64,000 bases of DNA from Lithodes maja. Lineage: Eukaryota > Arthropoda > Malacostraca > Decapoda > Lithodidae. The notes below the pieces were generated by a model. The model ran no database searches. It saw nothing but the letters and a program-made list of their open reading frames with translations, and was not told where the DNA came from. Positions 52,028-62,348 of the stretch are shown here, piece by piece. Position 1 is the stretch's first letter; each line of letters begins with the position of its first letter. A program made the translations under genes and the position numbers. The stretch lies in assembly GCA_037953745.1 (NCBI GenBank), contig JBAKBP010010423.1:1-64000 (forward strand). Direction: 5' to 3'.

Positions 52028-54943
52028 TTAGAACTCCTGCTTGGTGTGGTAAGCAGCGAAGCACCCTACAGCACAGAGTGCCACCTTGCACTCCACACAC
52101 TCCGTGGTTGACTTTTTACCTGGGTGCGGCCTCACCCTGCTGTGGTAGCAGACATGGCACCGCTTCTGATTTGTTCTTCCTGCTGCATTCTGAGGAAAGT
52201 AACCAAGCTGGTGCCTAAGCAGGTATGGAGCAGACTGCAAGCGGTCGATAACGGCGGGCCCAGGATGTGCCACTGCCCTCTGTGGCGTAGCATACTTCTC
52301 CAGGAGCCCCGTCAACACCTGCTTTTGGAACCTCCGCAGGCTATTGAACTTCAGGGGTGGGTTCTCATTCCGAAGCCTGTATATATTATAGGCATTCAGA
52401 ATTGACATGTCCACCATATGCAGAAAGAACTTTTTGTACCATCTGCACGAGGTACGCAGGCAGTCAATGAAGCCTATCTGCATGTCGGACTTGTCCACCA
52501 GCCTCATGTTGACATTGTAGTCCAGGACAGTATCGGGCTTGGTCACCCTGGCCTGGGTGCGGCGATCCACCTTGCCAGTCTCCACCATTTCCCCCTTGTG
52601 GATGGTGGTCAGGAGGTTGACCTTCCGCTGGTCGTGCCAGTGGATAGCCAGAATGGGCCCCGACTTCTTCCTGAAGACATCACCTTTTTTGGTCTTTGCA
52701 GGGAAAGTTGGCATGCCCTTCCTTTTCCCTCGTACTGTGCCTACAGTCCCTGTCTTGCGCTCATGCAGGTACTGTGAGAGAGTGGGGGACGTGTAATAGT
52801 TGTCCGTGTAGAGGACGTGATTCTTATGGAAGTAGCGGTCCATCATGGCTTGCACCACTGCTCCGCCAAATCCAATGAGGGGGTCCACAAGCACGTCCCC
52901 TTCCTTCCCGCTGTACACCAGGAAGTCCAGGACATAGCCAGTTGTGCAGTCGCACAGCACAAAGAATTTTATGCCAAAGCGATGTCTTTTGGAGGGGATG
53001 TACTGCCGGAAGCTGAGTTTTCCCCGGAACAGCACAAGAGACTCGTCAATGACGACCTTGCGGAAGGGCTTGAAGTAGGAGGTGAAGCGGTCTCGCATCA
53101 TCTCATACAACGTCCTAATCTTCCACAGCTTGTCTGGGCGGTGGACGTCGGTGTTGGTGACAAGATGGAGCGCTGCGAGGATATCAAGGTACCGGTCGCG
53201 AGCCATATATTTCCCGAAGGCAGGGGTTGAAATCAGATCATTGGTGATCCAATAGTCAGGCAACCTATGCTTCCTGACATGAGGCATTAGCATGGTGAGT
53301 GCCAGGAACACCATGAATTCTTGATGAGTCACTGGGGTCCACTTCCTCATATGGCCCTTGGTCACCTTGCCCAAAAAGTGTACCTGGAATTGGTGCTGCT
53401 TGTTTGTCTCTTTGACAACATAGCCTACCACCTCCTCATCAAAGAATGCCTCAAATAGTTCGTGTGGTGGAGCATTGGGGCCTGCAGGAAAATTGGGGGT
53501 AATGCCTGAACCCTCCAGTGCCTCATCAAAAGGTGGCACATCAGGGTTGTATCCATCCCCATCAACTACGTCCTGCCATTGAAAAACGTAGAATGGGTCT
53601 TGTCTACGCTGACGAGGAGCTCCAACTGGTAGCCCAGTACGCCCACGGCCAACTCGGGAGGCGCGCGCCCTAGGGCGGCGGCGAGGGCGTCGGTCAGGGC
53701 GGCGGCCAGGGCGGCGGGCAGAAAGACGGGCAGCACGAAGCCGGGCCAAGCGGGTGGGTCGAGGGTCGTCGATGTCCATATAGTCATCGTCATCGTCAGA
53801 GTGGTCATCTTGCCCTGACGGTGGACCTATGTAATCATGGCCAGAGTCTTCAGAGCGGTGCCCTTCATCATCAGTGGCCCCCACATAATCTGGCGGGGAA
53901 CCAGTGATGCGTGGGCGGCGTGCGGGTGGGCGAGGTGGGGAAGGAGTGACAGGTGAGGCTGTGTCCTCCAGAGGTCCCGGGCTCCTTGGCCTGCGACGAG
54001 TCACAGAAAGCAATGATTCCGTTTCACTAGGCCCAGGTATTGGTGATGCGACCTCAAATACTTCTGCAGGAAGACATGTTGAAGGCGGGAGAGGTGGGGA
54101 GGACCGTGGGGAAAGTTGCGGGGACGTATGGCTGGGGCCGGCAGGGGTGGACGCCGCCGCGGGAGCCTCAAACAAAACTCTCTTACTTTTCTTCATTTTC
54201 TTGGTATATTTTCTACCTTTCCCCTTTTCGGCAGCAGTATGTCTCCTGTCGGGGGACCTAGGAGGCAAATAGGCCGAAAGTGGGGGGTCCTCAACCCTTG
54301 GCAATGGTGGGGGTGGTGGGGAAGAATGCGGGGCATCCGGGTCATCTTGGGTGGCGTGGGTAGATAAGGGAGACAATGGCGGTCGAGAAGGGTCACCACG
54401 CTGACCCTCACTCACAGCCTCATCCTCACCAACTATTTTAGCTTGTTCCCTAGCTGCCGCGGCCGCCTTTTCAAGTATTTTTAACTTGTAGAAATGGAGC
54501 TTGAAAGGCGATTTACCTGGGGAAGGGCTTGGAGTCGTGTCACTTATGCAAAATTTTGTTTGTGACCTTGAACTCTCCCACTCACTCACTCTCGCAAGTT
54601 CACTTTCTTGAGGTAAACCAGCTTCCTCAACAACTGGTACATCACGTACATCACCTTCATCACTCTCATCACTCTCAAATTCTTTCGCAAATCCCAGGAA
54701 TTGTTCTTTATCACTCTCATGGCCATAATCACTCGACTTATAATTACTCGAGTGGTCACTCACTTCTTCATCAATCTTATGCTTGGCATCAGCTTTCTCA
54801 TAAAGTCTCAAAGTCGTCTCAATACCTCCGGGAGATAACACATTTAGGCGATGGCGTCGGGGTAAGGCACGACGCACTATCAAGGGCGTCGTAGGAAGCA
54901 CGATGTCGGACACGGCGGAATCACTATTTGGTGTACTGTCCAT
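52028..54943 (-). CDS. piggyBac transposase
   Basis: 971 codons without introns or breaks. The N-terminal about 480 residues are low-complexity, acidic, Pro/Arg-rich (GRRPDRRPRRRPRARA) and longer than in typical piggyBac proteins. A DDE_Tnp_1_7-type catalytic domain follows, with aspartates D633 (VVIDESL), D714 (LYTDNYYTS) and D817 (RLVDKSD); spacings of 81 and 103 match the D268-D346-D447 pattern of the founding piggyBac enzyme. The C-terminus has a Cys-rich domain (CHVCYH ... ECVECKVALCAVGCF) that in this family binds terminal DNA. Such enzymes excise and insert at TTAA. It could mobilise TTAA-flanked MITEs in the window, but no direct link is shown. Confidence 0.95.
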   Translation of the reverse strand: MDSTPNSDSAVSDIVLPTTPLIVRRALPRRHRLNVLSPGGIETTLRLYEKADAKHKIDEEVSDHSSNYKSSDYGHESDKEQFLGFAKEFESDESDEGDVRDVPVVEEAGLPQESELARVSEWESSRSQTKFCISDTTPSPSPGKSPFKLHFYKLKILEKAAAAAREQAKIVGEDEAVSEGQRGDPSRPPLSPLSTHATQDDPDAPHSSPPPPPLPRVEDPPLSAYLPPRSPDRRHTAAEKGKGRKYTKKMKKSKRVLFEAPAAASTPAGPSHTSPQLSPRSSPPLPPSTCLPAEVFEVASPIPGPSETESLLSVTRRRPRSPGPLEDTASPVTPSPPRPPARRPRITGSPPDYVGATDDEGHRSEDSGHDYIGPPSGQDDHSDDDDDYMDIDDPRPTRLARLRAARLSARRPGRRPDRRPRRRPRARASRVGRGRTGLPVGAPRQRRQDPFYVFQWQDVVDGDGYNPDVPPFDEALEGSGITPNFPAGPNAPPHELFEAFFDEEVVGYVVKETNKQHQFQVHFLGKVTKGHMRKWTPVTHQEFMVFLALTMLMPHVRKHRLPDYWITNDLISTPAFGKYMARDRYLDILAALHLVTNTDVHRPDKLWKIRTLYEMMRDRFTSYFKPFRKVVIDESLVLFRGKLSFRQYIPSKRHRFGIKFFVLCDCTTGYVLDFLVYSGKEGDVLVDPLIGFGGAVVQAMMDRYFHKNHVLYTDNYYTSPTLSQYLHERKTGTVGTVRGKRKGMPTFPAKTKKGDVFRKKSGPILAIHWHDQRKVNLLTTIHKGEMVETGKVDRRTQARVTKPDTVLDYNVNMRLVDKSDMQIGFIDCLRTSCRWYKKFFLHMVDMSILNAYNIYRLRNENPPLKFNSLRRFQKQVLTGLLEKYATPQRAVAHPGPAVIDRLQSAPYLLRHQLGYFPQNAAGRTNQKRCHVCYHSRVRPHPGKKSTTECVECKVALCAVGCFAAYHTKQEF

Positions 54944-55362
54944 GATGGCGTTGGGGTAGATACTGTTGTTGTGGCGTCGTTGACGCCGGGTGGCGCCACC
55001 TACCGCCCAATCATCACAAAATGTGCGCGCGGCTTTCGAAAATCAAGCACGAAAGCAAGGGGCGTACATGAGGCCATCCGGGTTGCGCGGGCCGAGTATG
55101 TTATGGGCGTATATGAGGTCATCCGGGTTGGAGGGGTTAAGTCTGGTTCGGGCCCAATATGGGTCCTTTAAAAATATATTTATTGTATACTGCTAGGTGT
55201 GTACTGGAACAATTTCACCACCTCAAAGCTGGCCAATAGCTCTTCTGGAAATTCTTGCTCCCGTCTACTATCTGTCGACCCTCTTGAATCGCTTGGCTGT
55301 AAGTATGCAAGCCAGCGATGTGACGACAGGCGGCCGGATACTGAAGGTGTATCCGCCTAGTA

Positions 55363-55766
55363 CAGTGGTCAGCAACCCTTAAAGCTAGAAGAGCCATTTT
55401 TGTAAGTTTCATAAAGAAAATTGTATTGCCGGAGCCGCAATACAAAAATGGTCTCATCAACCGAAATCTACAGTACTTCAGAAATAAGAGAATATACCTT
55501 ACTTTTGAACTAAACAAATTATAGTAATATTGTTCCATATACTGATATTCACAAGATTAGCAAAGACATGGCTCATTTCTAGAATCATAACGATTCATAC
55601 CTATACATCCTATCGAAGTTGAATACAAAAATCTAATGGTGCCTTGAATGTGTTATAGGATGCCTTTATTTTGAAGGAAGAATTATTATTTCCGAAGCTT
55701 CTGGCGCCACACAAGTATCCTGAAAGAGCCGCATGCGGCTCCTGAGCCGCAGGTTTCCAACCCCTG
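55363..55766. mobile_element. hAT-like MITE
   Basis: About 404 bp with ends CAGTGGTCAGCAACC and (minus strand) CAGGGGTTGGAAACC, internal words GAGCCGCATGCGGCTCCTGA. Flanks GCCTAGTA and CCCTAGTA give a 7-of-8 match to an 8-bp duplication, as expected for hAT. No transposase ORF. 55141-55362 has nothing recognised. Confidence 0.65.
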
Positions 55767-56600
55767 AGCCCTAGTAGGTGAGAGCGATGCTAGGCCTGAG
55801 GTGGTCTTTACTGGAACATTTGGGGAGGGCTGGGTGGCTGGAATAAGTGGTTCCGAGCTCCCTTTGGTGCCCAAGCGAGAGAGAGGAAGTGGGTTGCAAG
55901 AAACTCGCCCAGTGGGTTCCGAGAGGAGAATGACCGCTGCAGCCTTCCCCACCCCCTTAATATAGTCACGCCTCTCGCTCTCCGGCGCTGTGATTGGCTG
56001 AGCCGGCGGTTCGGCCACCCGCACATCTTGAATTTTCCCTCTCTTTGCTTCCACTCTTTTCTCTTCATAATATGTTCCTGGAAGCTGATTGCAAATGTCT
56101 TTTAGTGGCTTATGGGAGTATAGGGCTGGCACTGATATATTAGACCCATTGCAACCAGAGGAAATGACCGGTGAAGAGAGCGAGAGCGAGTTTAAAGGTG
56201 TGGCGGTACACGTAGCCGTCCGCTCCGAAAAGGAAGGCTTCTGATTGGTCGGCCGGAAAGGCGTGGCATGTTTATGACGTGAGCCCGAAGTGTCAAACTC
56301 AGCTGATGAATAGAGAAGGTAAAAGGGTGCGCGCTGATTGGTGGATGGTATATCTTGTAGTTAGTTAAATGACGCATTGGTGGATAAGGTAAACTGCGCA
56401 TGCGTCATTTTTGGGAACCTGAGGGTCCCTTGCACAAGACAAGCCAGACTCGCTTTAGTTACGACCTTGTGAACATCTCCTTCTAGCCGCTCTCAATACA
56501 ACCCACCTGTTCATGCTAAGTCACTCTAATTCTTAACTCCTAGTGGCCACTATACCTTCTATCTATTCCTAATTCTATCCTTGAGCTATCCGTCATTATC
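55767..56600. other. unannotated sequence
   Basis: GC-richer than neighbours around 55850-56240. Minus-strand open frames show no known domain. Nothing supported. Confidence 0.4.
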
Positions 56601-56815
56601 ATAAGAACATAAGAACATAAGAAAATGGGAGTCTGCAGAAAGCCGATTGGCCTAAGCAAGGCAGATCCCTGTCCCACACAACCCCAATTACAAAGCCCAA
56701 TTATAGGCTCAACACTCTAATACCCTGAGGATCATCTTACCAAAACGGTTAGAGATTAACGCAGGATTACGGGGGTCTGCAGAGCGCTGATTGGCCCAAC
56801 CCTGCTGATCCCCCT

Positions 56816-58465
56816 TCACACCCAACCCTTCTCGTCCATATGCTTATCCAATTTTATCTTAAAGCTCCCTATCGTTTTTAATCCCACTATAGCACTTGGT
56901 AGTCCATTCCACCCATCTACAACTCTGTTACCAAACCAATATTTGCCTATATCTTTTCTGAAACGAAATTTATCTAATTTGAAACCATTGGTACAAGTTC
57001 TTTCGCTATCACTGAGCTTTAGTACATTTGTCATGTCCCCTTTGTTAATCCCACTAACCCACTTGAACACCTCTATCATATCCCCTCTAACTCTGCGTCT
57101 CTCTAACGAATGTAAGCCTAATTTCTTCAACCTTTCTTTATACGGAAGATTTCTAATATTATGGATCATTTTTGTCATTCTACGTTGTACTCTCTCCAAT
57201 GAATCTATGTCCATTCTGTAATAAGGACACCAAAATTGAACAGCATAATCCATATGGGGTCTCACTAATGACAAGTAAAGTTTTAAGATAACATCAGCAG
57301 TTCTGTTACTCACACTCCTTGAGATGAACCCGAAAATCCTGTTTGCCTTGTTTCGAACGTTTATACACTGTTGTCTAGGCTTCAAATCATTGCTAACAAA
57401 CACACCTAGATCTTTCTCACAATTCGAGTTTTCTAATTCCACATTAGCTAGTTTATATTTAACATTTGTATGCATCTTCCCTATCTTTAATACCTTGCAT
57501 TTGTCAATGTTAAACTTCATCTGCCAATTTACTGACCATTCGTGTAAGGTATCTAGATCCCTTTGGAGGCACTCTATATCTCTATCTGAATCAATTGTTC
57601 TCCCCATTTTGGTATCGTCTGCAAATTTACTTATCCTACTAGTTATACCTAAATCAAGGTCATTTATGTATATAACAAACAACAGAGGACCTAATACAGA
57701 TCCCTGGGGGACACCACTTTTGACTGCTCCCCATTCTGACTTCGTACCATTTATGCTGACTCTCTGCTTCCTACCAATTAGCCATGACCTAATCCATCCC
57801 AACAACGCCCCACCTATTCCATGCACCTCAACCTTTCTCATCAATCTCTCATGGGGGACTCTGTCGAAAGCTTTACTGAAATCTAAATATATTATATCAT
57901 ATGTCTTGTCATTACCTACTGCTTCATATACCTCTGAGAAAAAACTAAGCAAATTAGTAAGGCAAGAACGTCCCTGAGTGAATCCATGCTGAGAAGAATA
58001 TATTAAATTAAATGTATCTAAGTGGTTTCTAATTTTACTAGCAATAATTGACTCTAGTAGCTTTCCTATGATTGATGTAAGACTAATGGGACGGTAATTG
58101 GATGCTATTGATTTGTCACCTTTTTTGAAGATCGGAACTACGTTTGCAAGCTTCCAAGCTTCTGGAACTATACCTGCCTCCAATGACTTGTTAAATAAAA
58201 ATGTTAATGGGTAACTTAACTCATCCCTACATTCTTTTAATACTCTAGCATATACCTCATCAGGACCAGGCGATTTATGAGGTTTCAGTCTGTCAATTTC
58301 CTTAAGCACATCATTTCTACTTATAGTAACCGTACTTAACCTATTTTCTATACTATCGCTATATACCTTACGGACTTCTGGAAACTGTGCCAAATTGTCA
58401 TTAGTGAAAACGGAAAGAAATTGACTATTTAATGTACTGCACATTTCTAAATCATTTTCTGTCAT
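56816..58465 (-). pseudogene. LINE reverse transcriptase
   Basis: 549 codons from an internal Met. Motifs: HKSPGPDEVYARVLK, NYRPISLTSIIGKLLES, IIYLDFSKAFDRVPHERL, SGVPQGSVLGPLLFVIYIND, FADD at about 281-284, and the C-terminal WNGLPSAIVGLKTIGSFKIK. All RT signature residues are present, but the frame is disconnected from the endonuclease and the element is 5' truncated, so it is a dead copy. Confidence 0.9.
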
Positions 58466-58541
58466 TTCTCCTATCGAAGTTTTAAGGGGACCAATTACAT
58501 CTCTAACCTTGGATTTATATAGTTGGTAAAAAGCTTTAGGA

Positions 58542-59072
58542 TTATTTTTGAGTCATTGGCAACCTTAATTTCATAATTTGTTTTTCTTTCCTAATATCCT
58601 TTTTTACCTGTCTTGATAGATTCTGATAGTAAGCAAGTAGGTGAATTTCGCCTTTTCTAATTTTTCTATATATTCCTCTCTTTTGTCCTAGAAGATCTAA
58701 TAGTCTATTATTCATCCATTTGGGTTGGTTCTGTGTTGATCTAAATTTTCTTTTGGGGATGTATTTATTTTGTGCATTGAATACTGACTTGATAAAATTA
58801 TCGTATGTATCTACCAAGGTTGACGTCTCTTCCTGACTTAAGATGACAGGTGCCTGAGAAGGGGTACACTCATTTGGACACCTGGATCGACTTAATTTTT
58901 TGACCATAGGGTCCGCTAATAGGGCTCTTCTTAACCCACCATAATTGGCTTTTCTAAAGTCAGGTATTAATGTTGTATTCTCTCTGGTATTACCTTTCCA
59001 TTGTATATTAAAATTCACAGAATTGTGGTCACTATTTCCTAGGTGGTCCCCTATCTCTACATTATTTACCAT
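58542..59072 (-). pseudogene. LINE endonuclease C-terminal part
   Basis: 176 codons beginning inside the domain; contains LGNSDHNSVNFNI (catalytic SDH motif), and the frame extends upstream to about 59140 (TRGNNILDLVFSNNEH). Ends at a stop caused by a shift at the AAAAATAATCC run; the same stretch at 50697 reads through in the other frame. Confidence 0.85.
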
Positions 59073-59140
59073 ATGTTCATTGTTGCTGAAAACTAAATCG
59101 AGAATATTATTACCTCTAGTCGGCGTATCTATGAATTGAA

Positions 59141-60235
59141 CGGTTAAAGTAAGTTAACTCTTATAAGTTTGTAGGTAATTACACTTTGTTTACTCTTGAA
59201 TTCATACACTTGGTTTCTTTTCATATGACGATAAATTGAACACTTTAGCAGTTAATTTCTCAATATAATGTAACAATATGAAACTACTGTGTCTGCATCA
59301 TAATAAGACCAAGTTTATATAATTTGCACCATATTTCATTACAAAACCTAAATAAATAATGGAGAAATCTTGGTGGGAACATTGCAATTTACTGCCAGTT
59401 GAAAAAATGCAGAATATAGTTGATATTGTGCATACAATATATAGAATAGTTATTATACAGAGTAATGCTTTCCATCATATCACTCTGGGCAAATTTCATG
59501 TTTATCAAGCATTATAAAATGTGTTATTTTCTGTACTCATCCACTAATACCCCTAACTTACAAATTAACTCCTTACGTATATTGTTCATATGCTATTAAC
59601 TAGCATGACTTGATACAATACTCACACTAACCACTCCTGTCTATAACATCGGTTGTATACTTATAACCAACAACGCTCCGTTAGTACCTCATCTTAGCCA
59701 CCTCGCCCGCCAATATCTATGCAATATAGGATAGATCTTCCCCTATGACTTCCCTCCCCCCTTAGTGAATTGTTATGCTCTTCTTATCATGCAGGCTCTT
59801 CCCACAGTCATATACTGGCTGTGACTGTACTGCCTGTTGTCAGTGACTGTACCCCCTTCCCGCCTCGCCTGCCTCGCTCGCTCACCCGGGTTCACTCTCT
59901 GTACTCCTATCAAAGGAAGCCTTCTTGACTCCAGACTGAACCCCTCAATGAACCGTATGACCCACAATGGCATACGGGACTTCAATAGTTCGGCTCCTCA
60001 CCACTATGTACCCACATGCGCTTCTTGTTACATCACACATAAAGAGAGGTAACATAGGGTTTGAGCTGGAGAGCTTAGGCAGTTCATATCTGGTGGTGTT
60101 CTCGACGGGTGGTGCTTATTGGATTCTACAAGCCTGGATTGTCCGGCTCACCTTTCTCGACGTACTGCCTGTGGGAGCCTAGCAGTGTGGAGATGATAGG
60201 GGTGGTTGTGAGTTGCTCCAGGACTTAAACCCATT
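59141..60235 (+). repeat. dispersed repeat X and unannotated sequence
   Basis: 59205-59430 is the forward counterpart of the repeat at 33380-33600 (CATATTTCATTAC, ATATGAAACTACTGTGTC). The remainder (59430-60235) has no recognised gene. Confidence 0.5.
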
Positions 60236-61349
60236 TTAACCCTCTCGCATTTTTAGGACGTGATCGCGTCATAACGCCACCCCTCGAAGAGTCGTCGTAT
60301 GACGCAATCGCGTCATAATGCCACCTGTAAGTTAGAAATATTCGTGGTAGATAAGTTTATGACGCGATTTGGACGCATTTTTGGCTGGTAAGTTAGCCAT
60401 CAGTAAGCTACAAAATTAAATATCTGGCAACCCCATAGCATCCCTGTGTGAGGAGTGCGGGGCTTTGTTTCACCAGTTGTGAGCCGGCCGCCAGTCTGTG
60501 AGGTAGTACTCCCGGACCTTTAAATCTCGTCTTGCCTCCATTGCCCGCCATGGAGCGGGTTTCAGGCGGGCAAATCTTGATTATTTATGTACTAAGAGGC
60601 AGTGTATCATCAATTTGTGGCTATCTATTTATAATTTATGTATATAACTCGTGATTTGTGACTCTGTGCCTCGTTGTTCGCTCTCCATAGCCAGCCATGT
60701 GTTTTTTAGGCGGGTAGAATGGACCCAGTGAAAGTGTTGTGAACTGTGAATAAAAATATTATTTATATCATATTCGTAGGGTTAATGTAGTAAGCATTCT
60801 TAGTCACATTCCTAACTTATGTTAGGTTTGTGATTATGAATGTAAGCTAGGCTATACGTGTGTGTCCTATATATATTGCCCTAAAACCTTCATTTTCGCT
60901 TGAAAGACCAATATATTTATGAATAAATACTACATACGAAGTATAGTAAAGCTGTAATTACGAAATATAGTTGTGTTTTGCCCATTTTTGGCATTATTTT
61001 ATGCCCAATTTGGGCAATTTTTAGTGAATACACAGTTTTATTTGAGTGAAGTAACTAACAGTGAAGTGTGGATAGATAATAAACAAATTTTTTAGACAAA
61101 AATGTCACGGTAAGTACAAATATGTCACAGTAAATAGCCTGGCATAAAAAATACAAGACTTTTATGCGCCACTGTACACTACACTACAGCAGTGAACCTT
61201 TGGACAGCCACAGATGTCTTGGTAAAGTACCTAAGCTAATCCCATAATTACTTGCCCGCGGCGGGTCAGCACTCCTTGACCTTTTACCTTTTCCTCACAG
61301 CTGGGATATTTTATATGTTTAGGCTTGGGCTAGGCCTATCTTAATTTTA

Positions 61350-61378
61350 TATATAATATATATATATATATATATACA

Positions 61379-61410
<32 letters not shown>
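61350..61410. repeat. (TA)n microsatellite
   Basis: Two TA runs separated by CAGTA. Confidence 0.9.
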
Positions 61411-61413
<3 letters not shown>

Positions 61414-61519
61414 TATTTCTATTGTTATTTTATATATAGGCCTATTTTTCTTTATTGTGATTTATTATAAGTTTTATTTATTTATTTTATTTATATAATT
61501 TTATTTTATATATAATTTT

Positions 61520-61975
61520 GTTTCATTTATATATATATTTTTGTTTTATTGTTCCTGTTCCCCAGGGTGTCCATTGGACCACCCCCTATGTCCAGAGCAA
61601 GGGCAGGGCCCATAATCGAGTATTTATAGTTATTTTATATATATATTTATTTATTATAGTTTTTATTAATTTTATTTATAGGCCTATCATTTTATTTTAA
61701 TTATAACTTTGTTTCATTTATATATATATATATATATATTTTTTTTTTATTGTTTCTGCTCCCCAGGGTGTCCATTGGACCACCCCCTATGTCCAGAGCA
61801 AGGGCAGGGCCCATAATCGAGTATTTATAGTTATTTTATATAAATTTGTATTTATTATTGTTTTTATTTATTTTATTTATAGGCCTATCATTTTATTTTA
61901 TTTATAATTGTTTCATTTATATATTTTTGTTTGTTATTGTTCCTGTTCCCCAGGGTGTTTGGCCAAAGAGCCCCA
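61520..61975. repeat. about 190-200-bp tandem repeat, 2.3 copies
   Basis: CCCCAGGGTGTCCATTGGAC at about 61560 and 61764, and a partial CCCCAGGGTGTTTGG near 61948, each preceded by TTTATTGTT and AT-rich sequence. Confidence 0.85.
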
Positions 61976-62249
61976 AGGTATAAATATATATATTCTTATA
62001 ATACCATACTATGACTACGTCATGGTGTTCCCCCATTTGAATTACAAAATGCGGAACTATACCGTCATGAATCCATTATACTCACGTCATCTGGAATCGG
62101 ATAATGCAAAACTATGACTATGTCATGGTGAACTATACCAACGTTATATGGATCCAGTGATGGCGAACTTGCGTCATGACAACTATCAACGTCAATTACG
62201 TTTTTCCTTTATTTCCATTTCTTGGTTTCAGCATCGTAAGCTAACTACG

Positions 62250-62340
62250 CCAGCCTGCCACCATACGCCACCCTACCGCCATACGCCAGCCTACCACCAT
62301 ACGCCACCCTACCGCCATACGCCAGCCTACCGCCATACGG
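62250..62340. repeat. short tandem repeat before the transposase start
   Basis: Units of about 20 bp of the type CCATACGCCAGCCTACCGC, five or so imperfect copies immediately upstream of the ATG at 62349. Confidence 0.85.
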
Positions 62341-62348
62341 CAGCTGCC

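Larger units (their letters stand above)
50833..55140 (-). mobile_element. piggyBac element, apparently complete
   Basis: TTAA at 50833-50836 and 55137-55140; ends TTAACCCTCCAGCCCCGGG and (from the other side) TTAACCCCTCCAACCCGG. Inside are a single-exon transposase gene, a 177-bp tandem repeat (51250-51760), and two subterminal direct repeats of ATGAGGYCATCCGGGTTG near 55070 and 55115. It lies in the last visible integrin intron. The left flank is a LINE fragment that does not continue on the right, so the target has been rearranged or deleted. Confidence 0.82.
56601..59140 (-). mobile_element. CR1-like LINE, 5'-truncated
   Basis: Reading right to left: end of the endonuclease domain (from about 59140), RT ORF, then a 3' end with tandem TTCTTATG-type repeats (56601-56624). 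The endonuclease and RT frames are separated by one frameshift at an A-run near 58545. Truncated before the N-terminal endonuclease half, as is usual for LINE copies. Confidence 0.88.
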
